The translations under genes were made by a program, and so were the position numbers. The notes under the pieces are model-generated. The model had not been told where the DNA came from. It saw nothing but the letters and a program-made list of their open reading frames with translations, and ran no database searches. From Duganella sp. Leaf126 (GTDB lineage: Bacteria > Pseudomonadota > Gammaproteobacteria > Burkholderiales > Burkholderiaceae_D), in contig NZ_LMNW01000012.1 of the NCBI RefSeq assembly GCF_001423125.1, forward strand, positions 656 through 64,655: 64,000 nucleotides of DNA, in the 5' to 3' direction. Of this stretch, positions 36,348 to 44,450 are shown in pieces (within the stretch, counting starts at the first letter, position 1; each line of letters begins with the position of its first letter).

Positions 36348-38507
36348 TTGTTAAACAAAATCGCAATGTCTGTCGCCATGATCTGCGCGACAGTCACGTC
36401 GGCGCACGCCGACGAAGGGCAATGGCAGCCGTACCAGCTGCCGCAACTGGCATCCGAACTCAAAAAGATCGGCATCGCCATCCCGGCCGAGAAGCTGGCC
36501 GACCTGTCGAAACACCCGATGAGCGCGATCGTGTCGCTGGGCGGCTGCTCGGCGTCGTTCGTGTCCAACGCCGGCCTGGTGGTCACCAATCACCATTGCG
36601 CCTACAGCGCCATCCAGCGCAACTCGACCCCTGAACACAACTATATCGAGAACGGCTTCCTGGCCAGGACCCGCGCCGAAGAGCTGCCGGGCGGCCCGAA
36701 TACGCTGGTGTATGTGACCGACAAGGTGGAAAACGTCACCGCGCGCGTGCTCAGGAACGTCACGCCGGCCATGACCGGCAAGCAGCGCCACGACGCGGTC
36801 GAGAAGGCGGTCAAGGCACTGGTGGCCGAATGCGAAAGCGGCGGCAGCGCCGGCGCCTACCGCTGCTCGGTACCGGCCTTCCATCGCGGGCTGGAGTACT
36901 ACCGCATCCGCCAGATGATGATACGCGACGTGCGCCTGGTGTATGCGCCGGCCGACATGATCGGCAACTTCGGCGGCGATATCGACAACTACGAGTGGCC
37001 GCGCCAGGGGGGCGACTATTCGTTCCTGCGGGCCTACGTGGGCAAGGACGGCCTGCCGGCCGATCCGTCGCCGGACAACGTCCCGTACCAGTCGAGAGAC
37101 TTCCTGGTGGTGTCGGCTGCAGGGCTGAAAAACGGCGACCCGGTGCTGCTGGCCGGCTACCCGGGCCGCACCAGCCGCTACAAGCTGCCGTCCGAAGTGC
37201 GCGCCGCGCGCGATGTCGCGTTTCCGCAGCGCGTGGCCGAGATCCAGGCCGACCTCGACGTCATTGCCGCCGCCACCAGGGGCAAGCCGGCGGACGAGGT
37301 GCGCTATGCCAGCGTGGCCAAGAGTCTCAACAACGTGATGAAAAAGGCGCAGGGCCTGTCGGACGGCTTCAAGCGCCGCGACATCGCCGCCATCAAGGAT
37401 GCGCAGGACGCCGAATTCCGCGCCTGGTACGCCAGGCAGCCGGGCAGGTCGCCGCAGCTGCTGGCCGAACTCGATGCGGTCATCGCTGCCGACATCGCCC
37501 TGTCCGACGAGGAGTTCGGTCATGGCGTGGCCTACACCAGCGATCTGCTGAAAAGCGCGACGACCCTGGTGCGCCTGGCCAGCGAAAGCGCCAAGCCGGA
37601 CGCCGAGCGCGAAGTCGGCTACCAGCAGCGCGACCGCAACATGATCCGCGCGCGCCTGAACCGCCTCGAACAATCGTACGTGGCCGGCGTGGACCAGGCG
37701 CGCTTTGCGGCCGCCCTGCAGCGCTACGCCAGGCTGCCCAAGTCGCTGCACGTGCAGGGCCTGGACGCTTTGCTGCCCGCGCCGGACGCCGTACCGGCGC
37801 TGTATGCCGGCACCCGGCTGGGCGACACCGCCACCCGCGTGGGCTGGATGGACAAGGACGCAGCTGCGGTCAAGGCCGCCGACGACGCCTTCCTGCAGCT
37901 CGCGCTCAAGCTCGACGGCGTGACCCAGTCGCTCAAGGACCGCCGCGCCGAGCTGGATGGCAACCTCGAACGCGTGATCCCGCAGTACATGGCGGCCGTG
38001 ATCGCGTGGAAGAAATCGCAGGGCAAGCCGGTGTACCCGGATGCCAACTCCACGCTGCGCGTCACCTACGGCACCGTGGCGCCGTACTCGCCGGCCGACG
38101 GCATCACCAAGGGACCGTTCACCACGGTCGAAGGCATCGTCCAGAAGCACACGGGCAAGGACCCGTTCAACGCGCCGCAAAAGCTGCTCGATGCGATCAA
38201 GGCCAAGCGCTACGGCCAGTTCCGCGATCCGGTACTGGGCACGGTGCCGGTGGACTTCCTGACCAGCGCCGATACCACGGGCGGCAACTCCGGTTCGGCC
38301 GTGATGAACCGCAATGGCGAGCTGATCGGCCTGAACTTCGACTCGACCTACGAATCGATCACCAAGGACTGGTACTTCGATCCCGAGATCACCCGCGCCA
38401 TCCACATGGACATCCGGTATATGCTGTGGATCATGAAGGAAGTCGACCATGCCGACAACCTGCTGCAGGAAATGACCATCAAGTATCCCACCAAGGCCGC
38501 GCGATAA
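36348..38507 (+). CDS. S46-family dipeptidyl-peptidase (DPP7/DPP11 type)
   Basis: 719 residues if started at the TTG at 36348, which has AGGGG eight bases upstream and gives a proper signal peptide with a lysine ('MLNKIAMSVAMICATVTSAH'). The first ATG, at 36366, would lose the basic N-terminus. Catalytic His is in 'LVVTNHHCAYSAIQ', Asp in 'GNFGGDIDNYEWPRQ', and Ser in 'TTGGNSGSAVMNRNG'. S46 enzymes remove dipeptides from peptide N-termini in the periplasm. Only three bases separate it from the PnuC-like gene. Confidence 0.93.
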   Translation: MLNKIAMSVAMICATVTSAHADEGQWQPYQLPQLASELKKIGIAIPAEKLADLSKHPMSAIVSLGGCSASFVSNAGLVVTNHHCAYSAIQRNSTPEHNYIENGFLARTRAEELPGGPNTLVYVTDKVENVTARVLRNVTPAMTGKQRHDAVEKAVKALVAECESGGSAGAYRCSVPAFHRGLEYYRIRQMMIRDVRLVYAPADMIGNFGGDIDNYEWPRQGGDYSFLRAYVGKDGLPADPSPDNVPYQSRDFLVVSAAGLKNGDPVLLAGYPGRTSRYKLPSEVRAARDVAFPQRVAEIQADLDVIAAATRGKPADEVRYASVAKSLNNVMKKAQGLSDGFKRRDIAAIKDAQDAEFRAWYARQPGRSPQLLAELDAVIAADIALSDEEFGHGVAYTSDLLKSATTLVRLASESAKPDAEREVGYQQRDRNMIRARLNRLEQSYVAGVDQARFAAALQRYARLPKSLHVQGLDALLPAPDAVPALYAGTRLGDTATRVGWMDKDAAAVKAADDAFLQLALKLDGVTQSLKDRRAELDGNLERVIPQYMAAVIAWKKSQGKPVYPDANSTLRVTYGTVAPYSPADGITKGPFTTVEGIVQKHTGKDPFNAPQKLLDAIKAKRYGQFRDPVLGTVPVDFLTSADTTGGNSGSAVMNRNGELIGLNFDSTYESITKDWYFDPEITRAIHMDIRYMLWIMKEVDHADNLLQEMTIKYPTKAAR

Positions 38508-38510
38508 GCC

Positions 38511-39212
38511 ATGCACGCACTGACAGCACTGCTCGGGTTCATGAACCTGCCATTGCACCTGGCGGTATTCGTCACGACCCCGCTCGAGCTGCTGTCGTTC
38601 GGGCTGTCGGTGCTCACGGTATGGCTCAACATCCGCCAGAGTCACTGGGCCTGGCTGTTTGCCATCGTCTCGTCGGCCACCTACGCGATGGTGTTCTTCG
38701 GCTCGCGCCTGTATGGCGACATGGGCCTGCAGTTCGTGTTCATCGCGGTCTCGGTCTATGGCTGGCGCCAGTGGCTGCGCGGCGACTTGCGCCACCGTGA
38801 TGCCGATTTGGGCGCCCCGGGCGCCGGCCTGGCGGTGACCGCGCTCGGTGCACGCGGGCGCTGGCTGGTCGCCGGCGGCTGGCTGGCCGGCTTCGTGGTG
38901 CTGGCGTGGTTTCTCAAGACCTGGACCGATACCGACGTGCCGCATGCGGACGGGTTTCTGACGGCCGGCAGCCTGGTGGGGCAGCTGCTGTTGTCGCGCA
39001 AAAAGGTGGAGAACTGGCACGTGTGGATCATCGTTGATGTGCTGTACGTGGGCCTGTACCTGCACAAGCACCTGGTGCTCACCGCCATCCTCTACGCCGT
39101 CTTCGTCGGCATGGCGATCGCCGGCCTGCGTGCCTGGCAGCAGTCGGCCGGCATGCCGACCGGTGGCAGCGGCAGCGATGGCGGCGGCGGCAGACGCCTG
39201 GTGCTCGAATGA
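38511..39212 (+). CDS. PnuC-family vitamin transporter
   Basis: 233 residues, about seven hydrophobic segments. PnuC-family pattern: 'PLELLSFGLSVLTVWLNIRQ', 'WAWLFAIVSSATYAMVFFGS', 'DMGLQFVFIAVSVYGWRQWL', and 'VENWHVWIIVDVLYVGLYLH'. Classical PnuC carries nicotinamide riboside; relatives PnuT and PnuX carry thiamine and riboflavin. The gene overlaps a NadR-like kinase gene (ATGA), which favours nicotinamide riboside. However, a TPP-riboswitch-controlled outer-membrane receptor lies 1.4 kb away and convergent, so thiamine remains possible. Specificity is not settled from sequence. Confidence 0.88.
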   Translation: MHALTALLGFMNLPLHLAVFVTTPLELLSFGLSVLTVWLNIRQSHWAWLFAIVSSATYAMVFFGSRLYGDMGLQFVFIAVSVYGWRQWLRGDLRHRDADLGAPGAGLAVTALGARGRWLVAGGWLAGFVVLAWFLKTWTDTDVPHADGFLTAGSLVGQLLLSRKKVENWHVWIIVDVLYVGLYLHKHLVLTAILYAVFVGMAIAGLRAWQQSAGMPTGGSGSDGGGGRRLVLE

Positions 39213-39763
39213 GTACCGGCGCGACGGCGGGCATGACCATGGATGCGGCGCCATCGAAGGTTGCCATCCTGGGCACCGCATCGTCCGGCAAGACCACGCT
39301 GGCGGCGGCGCTGGCGCGTCATTACGGTACGGTATGGGTGCCCGAGTATTTGCGGGAATTCGTCGATACCGAAGCGCGCGTGCCGGTCGCGCAGGACCAG
39401 ATCCACATCGCCCGCACCCAGCGCCTGCGCGAAGACGCGGCCCTGCCGCTGGCGCACCGCTACCTGTTTTGCGACACCACGCCGTTGATGACCGCCATCT
39501 ACAGCCGCCATTACTTCGGCGGCATCGATGACCAGCTGGCGCTGCTGGCCGACGCCCACCAGCGCGACTATGCCTGCACCGTGCTCACCGCGCCCGACAT
39601 TCCGTGGGTGGCCGACGGCCTGCAGCGCGAGTCGCAGCAGGTGAGCGTGCGCGTCCACGTCATGCTGCTGCAGGAGCTGGCGGCGCGCAGCATTCCCTAC
39701 CTGGAGGTGACGGGCGATCCGGCCCGGCGCCTGGCACAGGTAGCGCATCATCTGACCCCATGA
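39209..39763 (+). CDS. NadR-like P-loop kinase (predicted vitamin/nucleoside kinase)
   Basis: 184 residues. A P-loop 'AILGTASSGKTTLAAALA' near residue 20 is followed by 'VWVPEYLREFVDTEARVP' and 'YLFCDTTPLMTAIYSRHYFG', matching the C-terminal ribosylnicotinamide-kinase domain of NadR. No adenylyltransferase or DNA-binding domain is attached. A kinase encoded with a PnuC-type transporter traps the incoming vitamin by phosphorylation. Overlaps both neighbours by four bases, so it is strictly co-translated. The substrate is probably nicotinamide riboside by family, with thiamine as an alternative by context. Confidence 0.82.
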   Translation: MSTGATAGMTMDAAPSKVAILGTASSGKTTLAAALARHYGTVWVPEYLREFVDTEARVPVAQDQIHIARTQRLREDAALPLAHRYLFCDTTPLMTAIYSRHYFGGIDDQLALLADAHQRDYACTVLTAPDIPWVADGLQRESQQVSVRVHVMLLQELAARSIPYLEVTGDPARRLAQVAHHLTP

Positions 39764-40542
39764 GACGGCACCCCCAACGTGCCTGCCTGCTGATGCTGGC
39801 GGCAACCCTGGTCTGGCCTTGCGCGGCGCAGGCCGATACCGGCTATTACCTGGTCTCCACCTACGATGTGGCGGGGCAGACCTCGATCGATTACAAGTAC
39901 TGGAACGCCCGCTACAGCGACGGTACCGTCGCTTCGCCGGAACTCGGCGTCGGCTACGGTGTCACGTCACGCTGGTATACCGAGGTGTATGTGCAGTGGC
40001 TGCGGGTGGGTAACGGCGCCGGGAAGATGGTCGAAACGGCCTGGCAGAACGACTACATGCTGACCCAGGGTCAGTATCCGTTCGACCTGGCCCTGCACAC
40101 CAAGGTCGCCAAGGGTCACGATGCGGCAGGCGGGTATTCCGCCGAATGGGGGCCGGTGCTGCAGACCGAGATCGGCCGCACCCAGTTCAACGCCAACCTG
40201 TTCTTCCAGCGCAGGTATGGTCAAACCGGCCAAACCGCCCAAGCCGCCCAAACCGGCCAGGTACCGCCGCGCGGCGTCGAGCTCACTTACCAGCTCCAGG
40301 TCAAGCAGCACTGGAAGCCGTGGTTCCAGCCCGGCATCCAGGCATTCGGCGAAGTCGGCCAATGGAACGACTGGCTGCCGTCCCGGCAGCAATCGCACCG
40401 CGCCGGCCCGATGATCTACGGTCACCGCGATATCGGCGCCGGCGGCGAACGTGAAGTCAAGTACGAATTGGCCTACCTGTTCGGCAAGAACACGGGCCGT
40501 GCTGCCCGCAGTTTTTCGCTGCGGGTGCAGCTGATTTTTTGA
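39760..40542 (+). CDS. Exported, probable outer-membrane beta-barrel protein of unknown function
   Basis: 260 residues from the ATG at 39760. Signal peptide 'MRRHPQRACLLMLAATLVWP' ending near 'AAQADTGYY'. The mature part has alternating short strands rich in Tyr, Trp and Phe ('GVTSRWYTEVYVQWLRVG', 'GVELTYQLQVKQHWKPWF') and ends in '...SLRVQLIF', a Phe-terminal strand typical of outer-membrane barrels. A short Gln/Thr/Ala repeat ('QTGQTAQAAQTGQ') interrupts the middle. Coupled to the kinase gene, so it may help uptake or envelope sensing in the same vitamin operon. No named family recognised. Confidence 0.7.
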   Translation: MRRHPQRACLLMLAATLVWPCAAQADTGYYLVSTYDVAGQTSIDYKYWNARYSDGTVASPELGVGYGVTSRWYTEVYVQWLRVGNGAGKMVETAWQNDYMLTQGQYPFDLALHTKVAKGHDAAGGYSAEWGPVLQTEIGRTQFNANLFFQRRYGQTGQTAQAAQTGQVPPRGVELTYQLQVKQHWKPWFQPGIQAFGEVGQWNDWLPSRQQSHRAGPMIYGHRDIGAGGEREVKYELAYLFGKNTGRAARSFSLRVQLIF

Positions 40543-40573
40543 ACCGGAACGTCCCCCGGCGGCAGGCCCGCAA

Positions 40574-40602
40574 GTCACCTGCCTGGACCGCCAGCAGGTG
40601 AC
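40574..40602. terminator. Hairpin between convergent genes
   Basis: GTCACCTGC and GCAGGTGAC form a perfect 9-base stem with an 11-base loop, midway between the stop at 40542 (plus strand) and the stop at 40615 (minus strand). No T-run follows on either strand, so a terminator role is plausible but not demonstrated by sequence. Confidence 0.45.
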
Positions 40603-40614
40603 CCGGCCCCCATC

Positions 40615-42750
40615 CTAAAAGTCGAACTGCGCCGACACGCGCCCGGTGCGCGAGGCGCCCGGGATCAGGTAGCCTCCCAGGTCCGGCGTGACATCGCGCC
40701 AGTAGAACTTGTCGAATGCGTTGTCGATGCCGGCGCGCAGCGTGGTGGCGACGCCGCCGACGCGGGTGGCGTAGGCTGCGGCAAAGTTCATCAGGTGGTA
40801 CTTGGGCACGAACACCGTGTTCTCGGCATCGAATGCCTTCTTGCCCGAATACTGCCAGTTGGCGCTGACGCTCAGGCCCTGCACCTGCGGCACCGCGTAG
40901 TCGGCGTACACCGATGATTTAAAGGCCGCCACATTGGTCACGCGCTTGCCATCGAGACTGGCCTGGCCGGTGTCGCGCTGGCGGGTGTTGAGCGCGGTAG
41001 CGCTGACGCCCAGCGTGAGGTCGCGCGTGACGCGGCCGTTGAGACCCATCTCCAGGCCGCGGTTCTGGGCCTGGCCGTTGCGCACGAAGACATTGGACGC
41101 AGCATCGACATATTCGAGACCCTTGCGGATCTGGAATAGCGCCAGCGTGGCACTGAGGTCGTTGCGAATGTCGGCCTTGACGCCCAGTTCCACCTGCTTG
41201 GACTTGGCCGGTTCCAGCGCCTGGCGCTCATTGACGGTGCCCTTGGGCGCCACGCCGCCATGCTCGAGGCCTTGCGCATACGAGGTGTAGAGCGCGACGT
41301 TGGGACGCAGGCTGTACACCAGCGCCAGGTTCGGCAGCCAGAAGCCGGCGTCGGTCCGGGCGTACGGCAGGACCACGCCGTTGTCGTCCGCGCCGACGTA
41401 CTGGCTGCGCCGCACCTGCACGTAGCGCGCACCCGCGTGCAGCTTGAGCTGCGCGCTCAGGCTGACGATGTCCTGGCCGAACAGCGACCGCTCGTTGGTG
41501 TAGCGGCGCTCCGACACCGGACCGCTGGTGCCGGGCGCCGGCGGCACCACTACCGGGCGGTAGATATTGCTGACGCCGGAAAAATCGTACAGGTCGTCGC
41601 CCCATTTTTCGCTGTTGCGCATCAGCGAGCTGCCGAGCGTGACCGCGTGGTCGAACGTGCCGGTGGCAAAGCGTCCCTGCAGCAGCGCCTGCACCGTCAG
41701 CGGCGACTTCTTCTCACCTTCGCTGATGTAGTTGTAGACATCGTAATCGCCATTGCCGCAGAAGCCGGGGAACAGGTTCTGCGCCGTGCAGCCGTAAGGG
41801 AAGGCCGTGTAGTCGTCGCGCCTGAAGGTGTTCTGGTTGGCGCTGACGCTGGCCTTCCACGCGGGCGAGAACGTGTACTCGAAGCGGGCACCAAGGTTGC
41901 TGCTGGTGGTCCTGACCGGCCGCGCCCACGGCTGGTCGTTGAGCATGGTATCGGGGTCGATCGACGGCAGCGTGGTGTTGTCGAGCAGCTGGAAGCCGGG
42001 TGCGGTCAGCTGCGACTTGCGCTGGTAGTCGGCATCGATCTGCAGCAGGGCCTGCGGCGAGATGCGCCAGTCGAAGGCGGCCGAAATGAACTTGCGGTTG
42101 CCGTCGGCGCCCCTGACGATCGAGCGCAGGCGCTCGGCCACCACGTTGATGCGGTAACCGAAGCGCGTGTCCTCGAAGCGGCCGCCGAGGTCGGCCGCAC
42201 CGTACAGCGTGCCGCGCTCGCGCGTTTCCAGCACCACCGTGCGCAGCGGCGTGTCGGTCGGACGCTTGGTCACGTAGTTGAGTACGCCGCCTGGCGCGGA
42301 CACGCCGGCCTGCAGCCCGGACAGGCCCTTGAGCACTTCGAGCCGGTCCTTGTTTTCCAGTGCGATCTGGGTGTCGCCGGCGATGGTCATGCCGTCCTTG
42401 CGGTAGCTCGAACCGTTGTCGAGCTTGAAGCCGCGGATCGAAAACTGTTCGGCATAGCCGACCGCGTTATAGGCGTCCGACAGGCTGGCGTCGTAGCGGG
42501 CGGCGTCGGTGGTGGAGCGGATCTGCAGGTCGAGCATCTGCTGCGACGTGATCACGCTCAGCGATGCCGGCGTGTCGAGCAGCGGCGCGTTGGAAAAGCC
42601 GCCGATTGCGGCGGTGCTGGCGCGGGCCTTGACGGCGCTGACGACGACTTCGGGCAGCGGCTGCCCGGCGTCGTCGGCCATGGCGGCGCCCGCAAACGAT
42701 TGAAGCACTGCCAGGGCGATGACGGATACGGCGAAATGTGGTGTGGACAT
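40615..42750 (-). CDS. TonB-dependent receptor under a TPP riboswitch (likely thiamine uptake)
   Basis: 711 residues. Signal peptide ending near 'GAAMADDAG', a TonB-box-like 'LPEVVVSAVKA', plug domain ('YAEQFSIRGFKLDNG', 'RLEVLKGLSGLQAGVSAPGG', 'LNYVTKRP'), then a 22-strand-type barrel with 'NLALVYSLRPNVALYTSYAQ' and a terminal 'GRVSAQFDF'. By protein pattern alone it would be called a siderophore receptor. A TPP riboswitch in its leader instead points to thiamine or a thiamine precursor. Located in the outer membrane, energised by TonB. No TonB or ExbBD genes are in the window. Confidence 0.92.
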   Translation of the reverse strand: MSTPHFAVSVIALAVLQSFAGAAMADDAGQPLPEVVVSAVKARASTAAIGGFSNAPLLDTPASLSVITSQQMLDLQIRSTTDAARYDASLSDAYNAVGYAEQFSIRGFKLDNGSSYRKDGMTIAGDTQIALENKDRLEVLKGLSGLQAGVSAPGGVLNYVTKRPTDTPLRTVVLETRERGTLYGAADLGGRFEDTRFGYRINVVAERLRSIVRGADGNRKFISAAFDWRISPQALLQIDADYQRKSQLTAPGFQLLDNTTLPSIDPDTMLNDQPWARPVRTTSSNLGARFEYTFSPAWKASVSANQNTFRRDDYTAFPYGCTAQNLFPGFCGNGDYDVYNYISEGEKKSPLTVQALLQGRFATGTFDHAVTLGSSLMRNSEKWGDDLYDFSGVSNIYRPVVVPPAPGTSGPVSERRYTNERSLFGQDIVSLSAQLKLHAGARYVQVRRSQYVGADDNGVVLPYARTDAGFWLPNLALVYSLRPNVALYTSYAQGLEHGGVAPKGTVNERQALEPAKSKQVELGVKADIRNDLSATLALFQIRKGLEYVDAASNVFVRNGQAQNRGLEMGLNGRVTRDLTLGVSATALNTRQRDTGQASLDGKRVTNVAAFKSSVYADYAVPQVQGLSVSANWQYSGKKAFDAENTVFVPKYHLMNFAAAYATRVGGVATTLRAGIDNAFDKFYWRDVTPDLGGYLIPGASRTGRVSAQFDF

Positions 42751-42830
42751 GGTGTCTGCTCTTTGCTGGTTCGGCTGGGCGCCGCGAAGAGAGACATCAA
42801 AGGAGGGGAGGGCCGACTTTTGCGCTTTCC

Positions 42831-42902
42831 TTCGCTGGCATTATCCAGATCAGGTACGAAGGGTATCTCTCACCCGGAAACGATTCCAGGACCCCTAGCG
42901 AA
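42831..42902 (-). promoter_or_regulatory. TPP (THI-box) riboswitch
   Basis: Minus-strand leader of the TonB receptor. The conserved THI core is plain: GGTGAGAGATACCC, then ACCTG and GATCTGGATAATGCCAGCG. The closing stem P1 pairs TTCGCT (42902-42897) with AGCGAA (42836-42831). Downstream, CTTCGC at 42789-42784 can pair with GCGAAG of the P1 3' strand, a plausible alternative fold that would switch with ligand. About 80 bases separate the aptamer from the start codon. TPP binding normally lowers expression. Confidence 0.93.
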
Positions 42903-43133
42903 CCGCGAGTGTAACACAAACGTCATCGTTGACGCCCCATCAAGCCAGGCAGCGGCCATGATTGTGACGCTGGCGCCACGCGTGCGCCACAATCAGCGCG
43001 CCGCCGCTACACTGCGGCTTTGCGCCGCGAGGCGCCAGCGTAGCGGCCACGGCAGGACCGGCGATACCGGAGCAGCGGCACTGCACCGGCACCGTCAGCA
43101 GTAACAGCAATCACGGCGGTAACAGCAGCACCG
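42903..43133. other. Non-coding stretch with two inverted repeats
   Basis: No gene is seen between the riboswitch and the 9-base repeat array. Two inverted repeats are visible. GATTGTG at 42960-42966 pairs with CACAATC at 42988-42994. CCGCTAC at 43004-43010 pairs with GTAGCGG at 43040-43046, with an inner GCGGC/GCCGC pairing. These may be operators or terminator-like folds for the divergent receptor and Imm26 genes; nothing in the sequence decides. Confidence 0.6.
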
Positions 43134-43191
43134 GCAATATCAGCAATATCAGCAATATCAGCAATATCAGCAATATCAGCAACCCCGGCCG
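43134..43191. repeat. Six-copy 9-base tandem repeat before the Imm26-like gene
   Basis: GCAATATCA occurs six times head to tail (43134-43187) plus a four-base partial copy. The array ends 23 bases before the ATG at 43215. It is AT-richer than its surroundings. A TGA directly before that ATG shows the repeat is not translated with the gene. Degenerate AACAGCA-like copies extend upstream. Copy-number change would alter promoter or leader spacing. Confidence 0.95.
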
Positions 43192-43214
43192 CAACGGGTA
43201 GCGAAAGGATTTGA

Positions 43215-43724
43215 ATGAGGCAGTCGTATCAAGAAGGTAGTTTTTTCGTCGTGCCATTGCTCGACGGTGGTTACGGCGCCGGCCTGGTGGCGCGTTTATC
43301 GCCAGGCAGCAAGATCATGCTGGCCTATCTGTTCGGTCCCCGCGAGGACCGCCTGCCGGAGCTGGAACGGCTCAAGTCGCTCGGTGCGCAGGACGCCGTC
43401 AAGGTGCTGCGGGTGGGCGACATGGCGCTGGTCAGTGGCCACTGGCGCGTGCTCGGCGAGGCCGACGCCTTCGATCCGGCCCAGTGGCCGATGCCGCAGT
43501 TCCTGCGCCGCGCCGATGCCCTCAAGCGGGCCTGGCGCGTGACCTATTCCGCCAACGACCCGGCGCGCTCCGAACGCGAGGAATCGGTGCCGTACGAAAC
43601 GGTCGGCTTCGAGGCCGATTCGCTGTACGGCTACGGCTCGGCCGAGCTGCTGCTGACCAAGCTGCTGGCCCGCGCCGAGCCGGCCCGCGCCGAGCCGGCC
43701 CGCGACCGCCAGTCCGGCAGCTAG
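43215..43724 (+). CDS. Imm26-family immunity-like protein
   Basis: 169 residues with AAAGGA seven bases before the ATG. The N-terminal part 'YQEGSFFVVPLLDGGYGAGL' followed by 'VARLSPGSKIMLAYLFGP' matches the immunity protein 26 pattern, and 'VGDMALVSGHWRVLGEAD' continues it. Imm26 proteins are predicted to neutralise polymorphic toxins, but no toxin gene lies beside it, so it may be an orphan or have another role. The C-terminus carries a duplicated Arg-Ala-Glu-Pro-Ala unit from a 15-base repeat near 43674-43703. Cytoplasmic. Confidence 0.75.
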   Translation: MRQSYQEGSFFVVPLLDGGYGAGLVARLSPGSKIMLAYLFGPREDRLPELERLKSLGAQDAVKVLRVGDMALVSGHWRVLGEADAFDPAQWPMPQFLRRADALKRAWRVTYSANDPARSEREESVPYETVGFEADSLYGYGSAELLLTKLLARAEPARAEPARDRQSGS

Positions 43725-43739
43725 GCTGCCTGGCGTCCG

Positions 43740-44450
43740 TCAGCCGCTGCAGCTGACATTCCACGCCGTGTATTCGCTGCCGTGCTTGCGCACGGCCACG
43801 CGCGCCACGGCGCGGCGGTCGCTCTCGAACACCATGCCCAGCATCTGCGGCGCGCCGGCAGCGGGCGCCAGCGGTTCCAGCGCCGCCAGCCGGTACGTCA
43901 GCGCGCGGTACGGTGCGCATTGCGAGTGGCCGGCAAACAGCAGCCGCGCGCGGCCCAGCAGTTCACGGTGCTGGCGCAGCAGCGCCACTACGTCGGCCCC
44001 GGCCACCTTCGGATCCTGCAAGGTCGTGTAGCGCGCTGCGGCGCACGGGACGTTGGGGGTGGCCAGCCAGACGTACCAGCGCGGCGGCTCGGCCGCCTCC
44101 TGCCAGCGCGCGCCACGCGGCGCCGTCGCGTCGTAAATGAAGCTGGAGCGGATTTGCCGGCACAGGTCCGGATGCGAGCGGCGCGGCGCCGCGTCCACGC
44201 GGGCGATCACGCGCCACGGCTTGCCGCCGGCGTCGCGGTCAATCTCGAACATCGGCGCGAACAGGGGTCGCGCGGCCCACGGGCCGGCCGGCGTCGCCGC
44301 CCGGCGGGCGCTGAAAAATTCCTCGAACGATTGCCGTTCTTCGGCGGTCGGTGCGCGCTCCAGCGCCGGCTTGACCGGCCTCGCGGCCAGCGCCGCCGCC
44401 GACAGTGCGCCGGCAGCCAGCGCTGCCGCGATCAGGAAAGGCCTGCTCAT
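43740..44450 (-). CDS. Exported protein of unknown function, coupled to the EnvZ-like kinase
   Basis: 236 residues from the ATG at 44450. Signal peptide 'MSRPFLIAAALAAGALSAAA' with cleavage near 'ALAARP'. The mature protein has four cysteines ('DLCRQIRSSF', 'NVPCAAARY', 'HSQCAPYRAL', 'WNVSCSG'), which could form two disulfides in the periplasm. No family recognised. Its start overlaps the kinase stop (ATGA), making it the third member of an ompR-envZ-type operon. It could be an accessory sensor or a target of the system; that is inference from position only. Confidence 0.75.
   Translation of the reverse strand: MSRPFLIAAALAAGALSAAALAARPVKPALERAPTAEERQSFEEFFSARRAATPAGPWAARPLFAPMFEIDRDAGGKPWRVIARVDAAPRRSHPDLCRQIRSSFIYDATAPRGARWQEAAEPPRWYVWLATPNVPCAAARYTTLQDPKVAGADVVALLRQHRELLGRARLLFAGHSQCAPYRALTYRLAALEPLAPAAGAPQMLGMVFESDRRAVARVAVRKHGSEYTAWNVSCSG

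Noticed and set aside
43134..43191. CRISPR-like array
   Set aside because: Units are 9 bases with no spacers; it is a simple tandem repeat.
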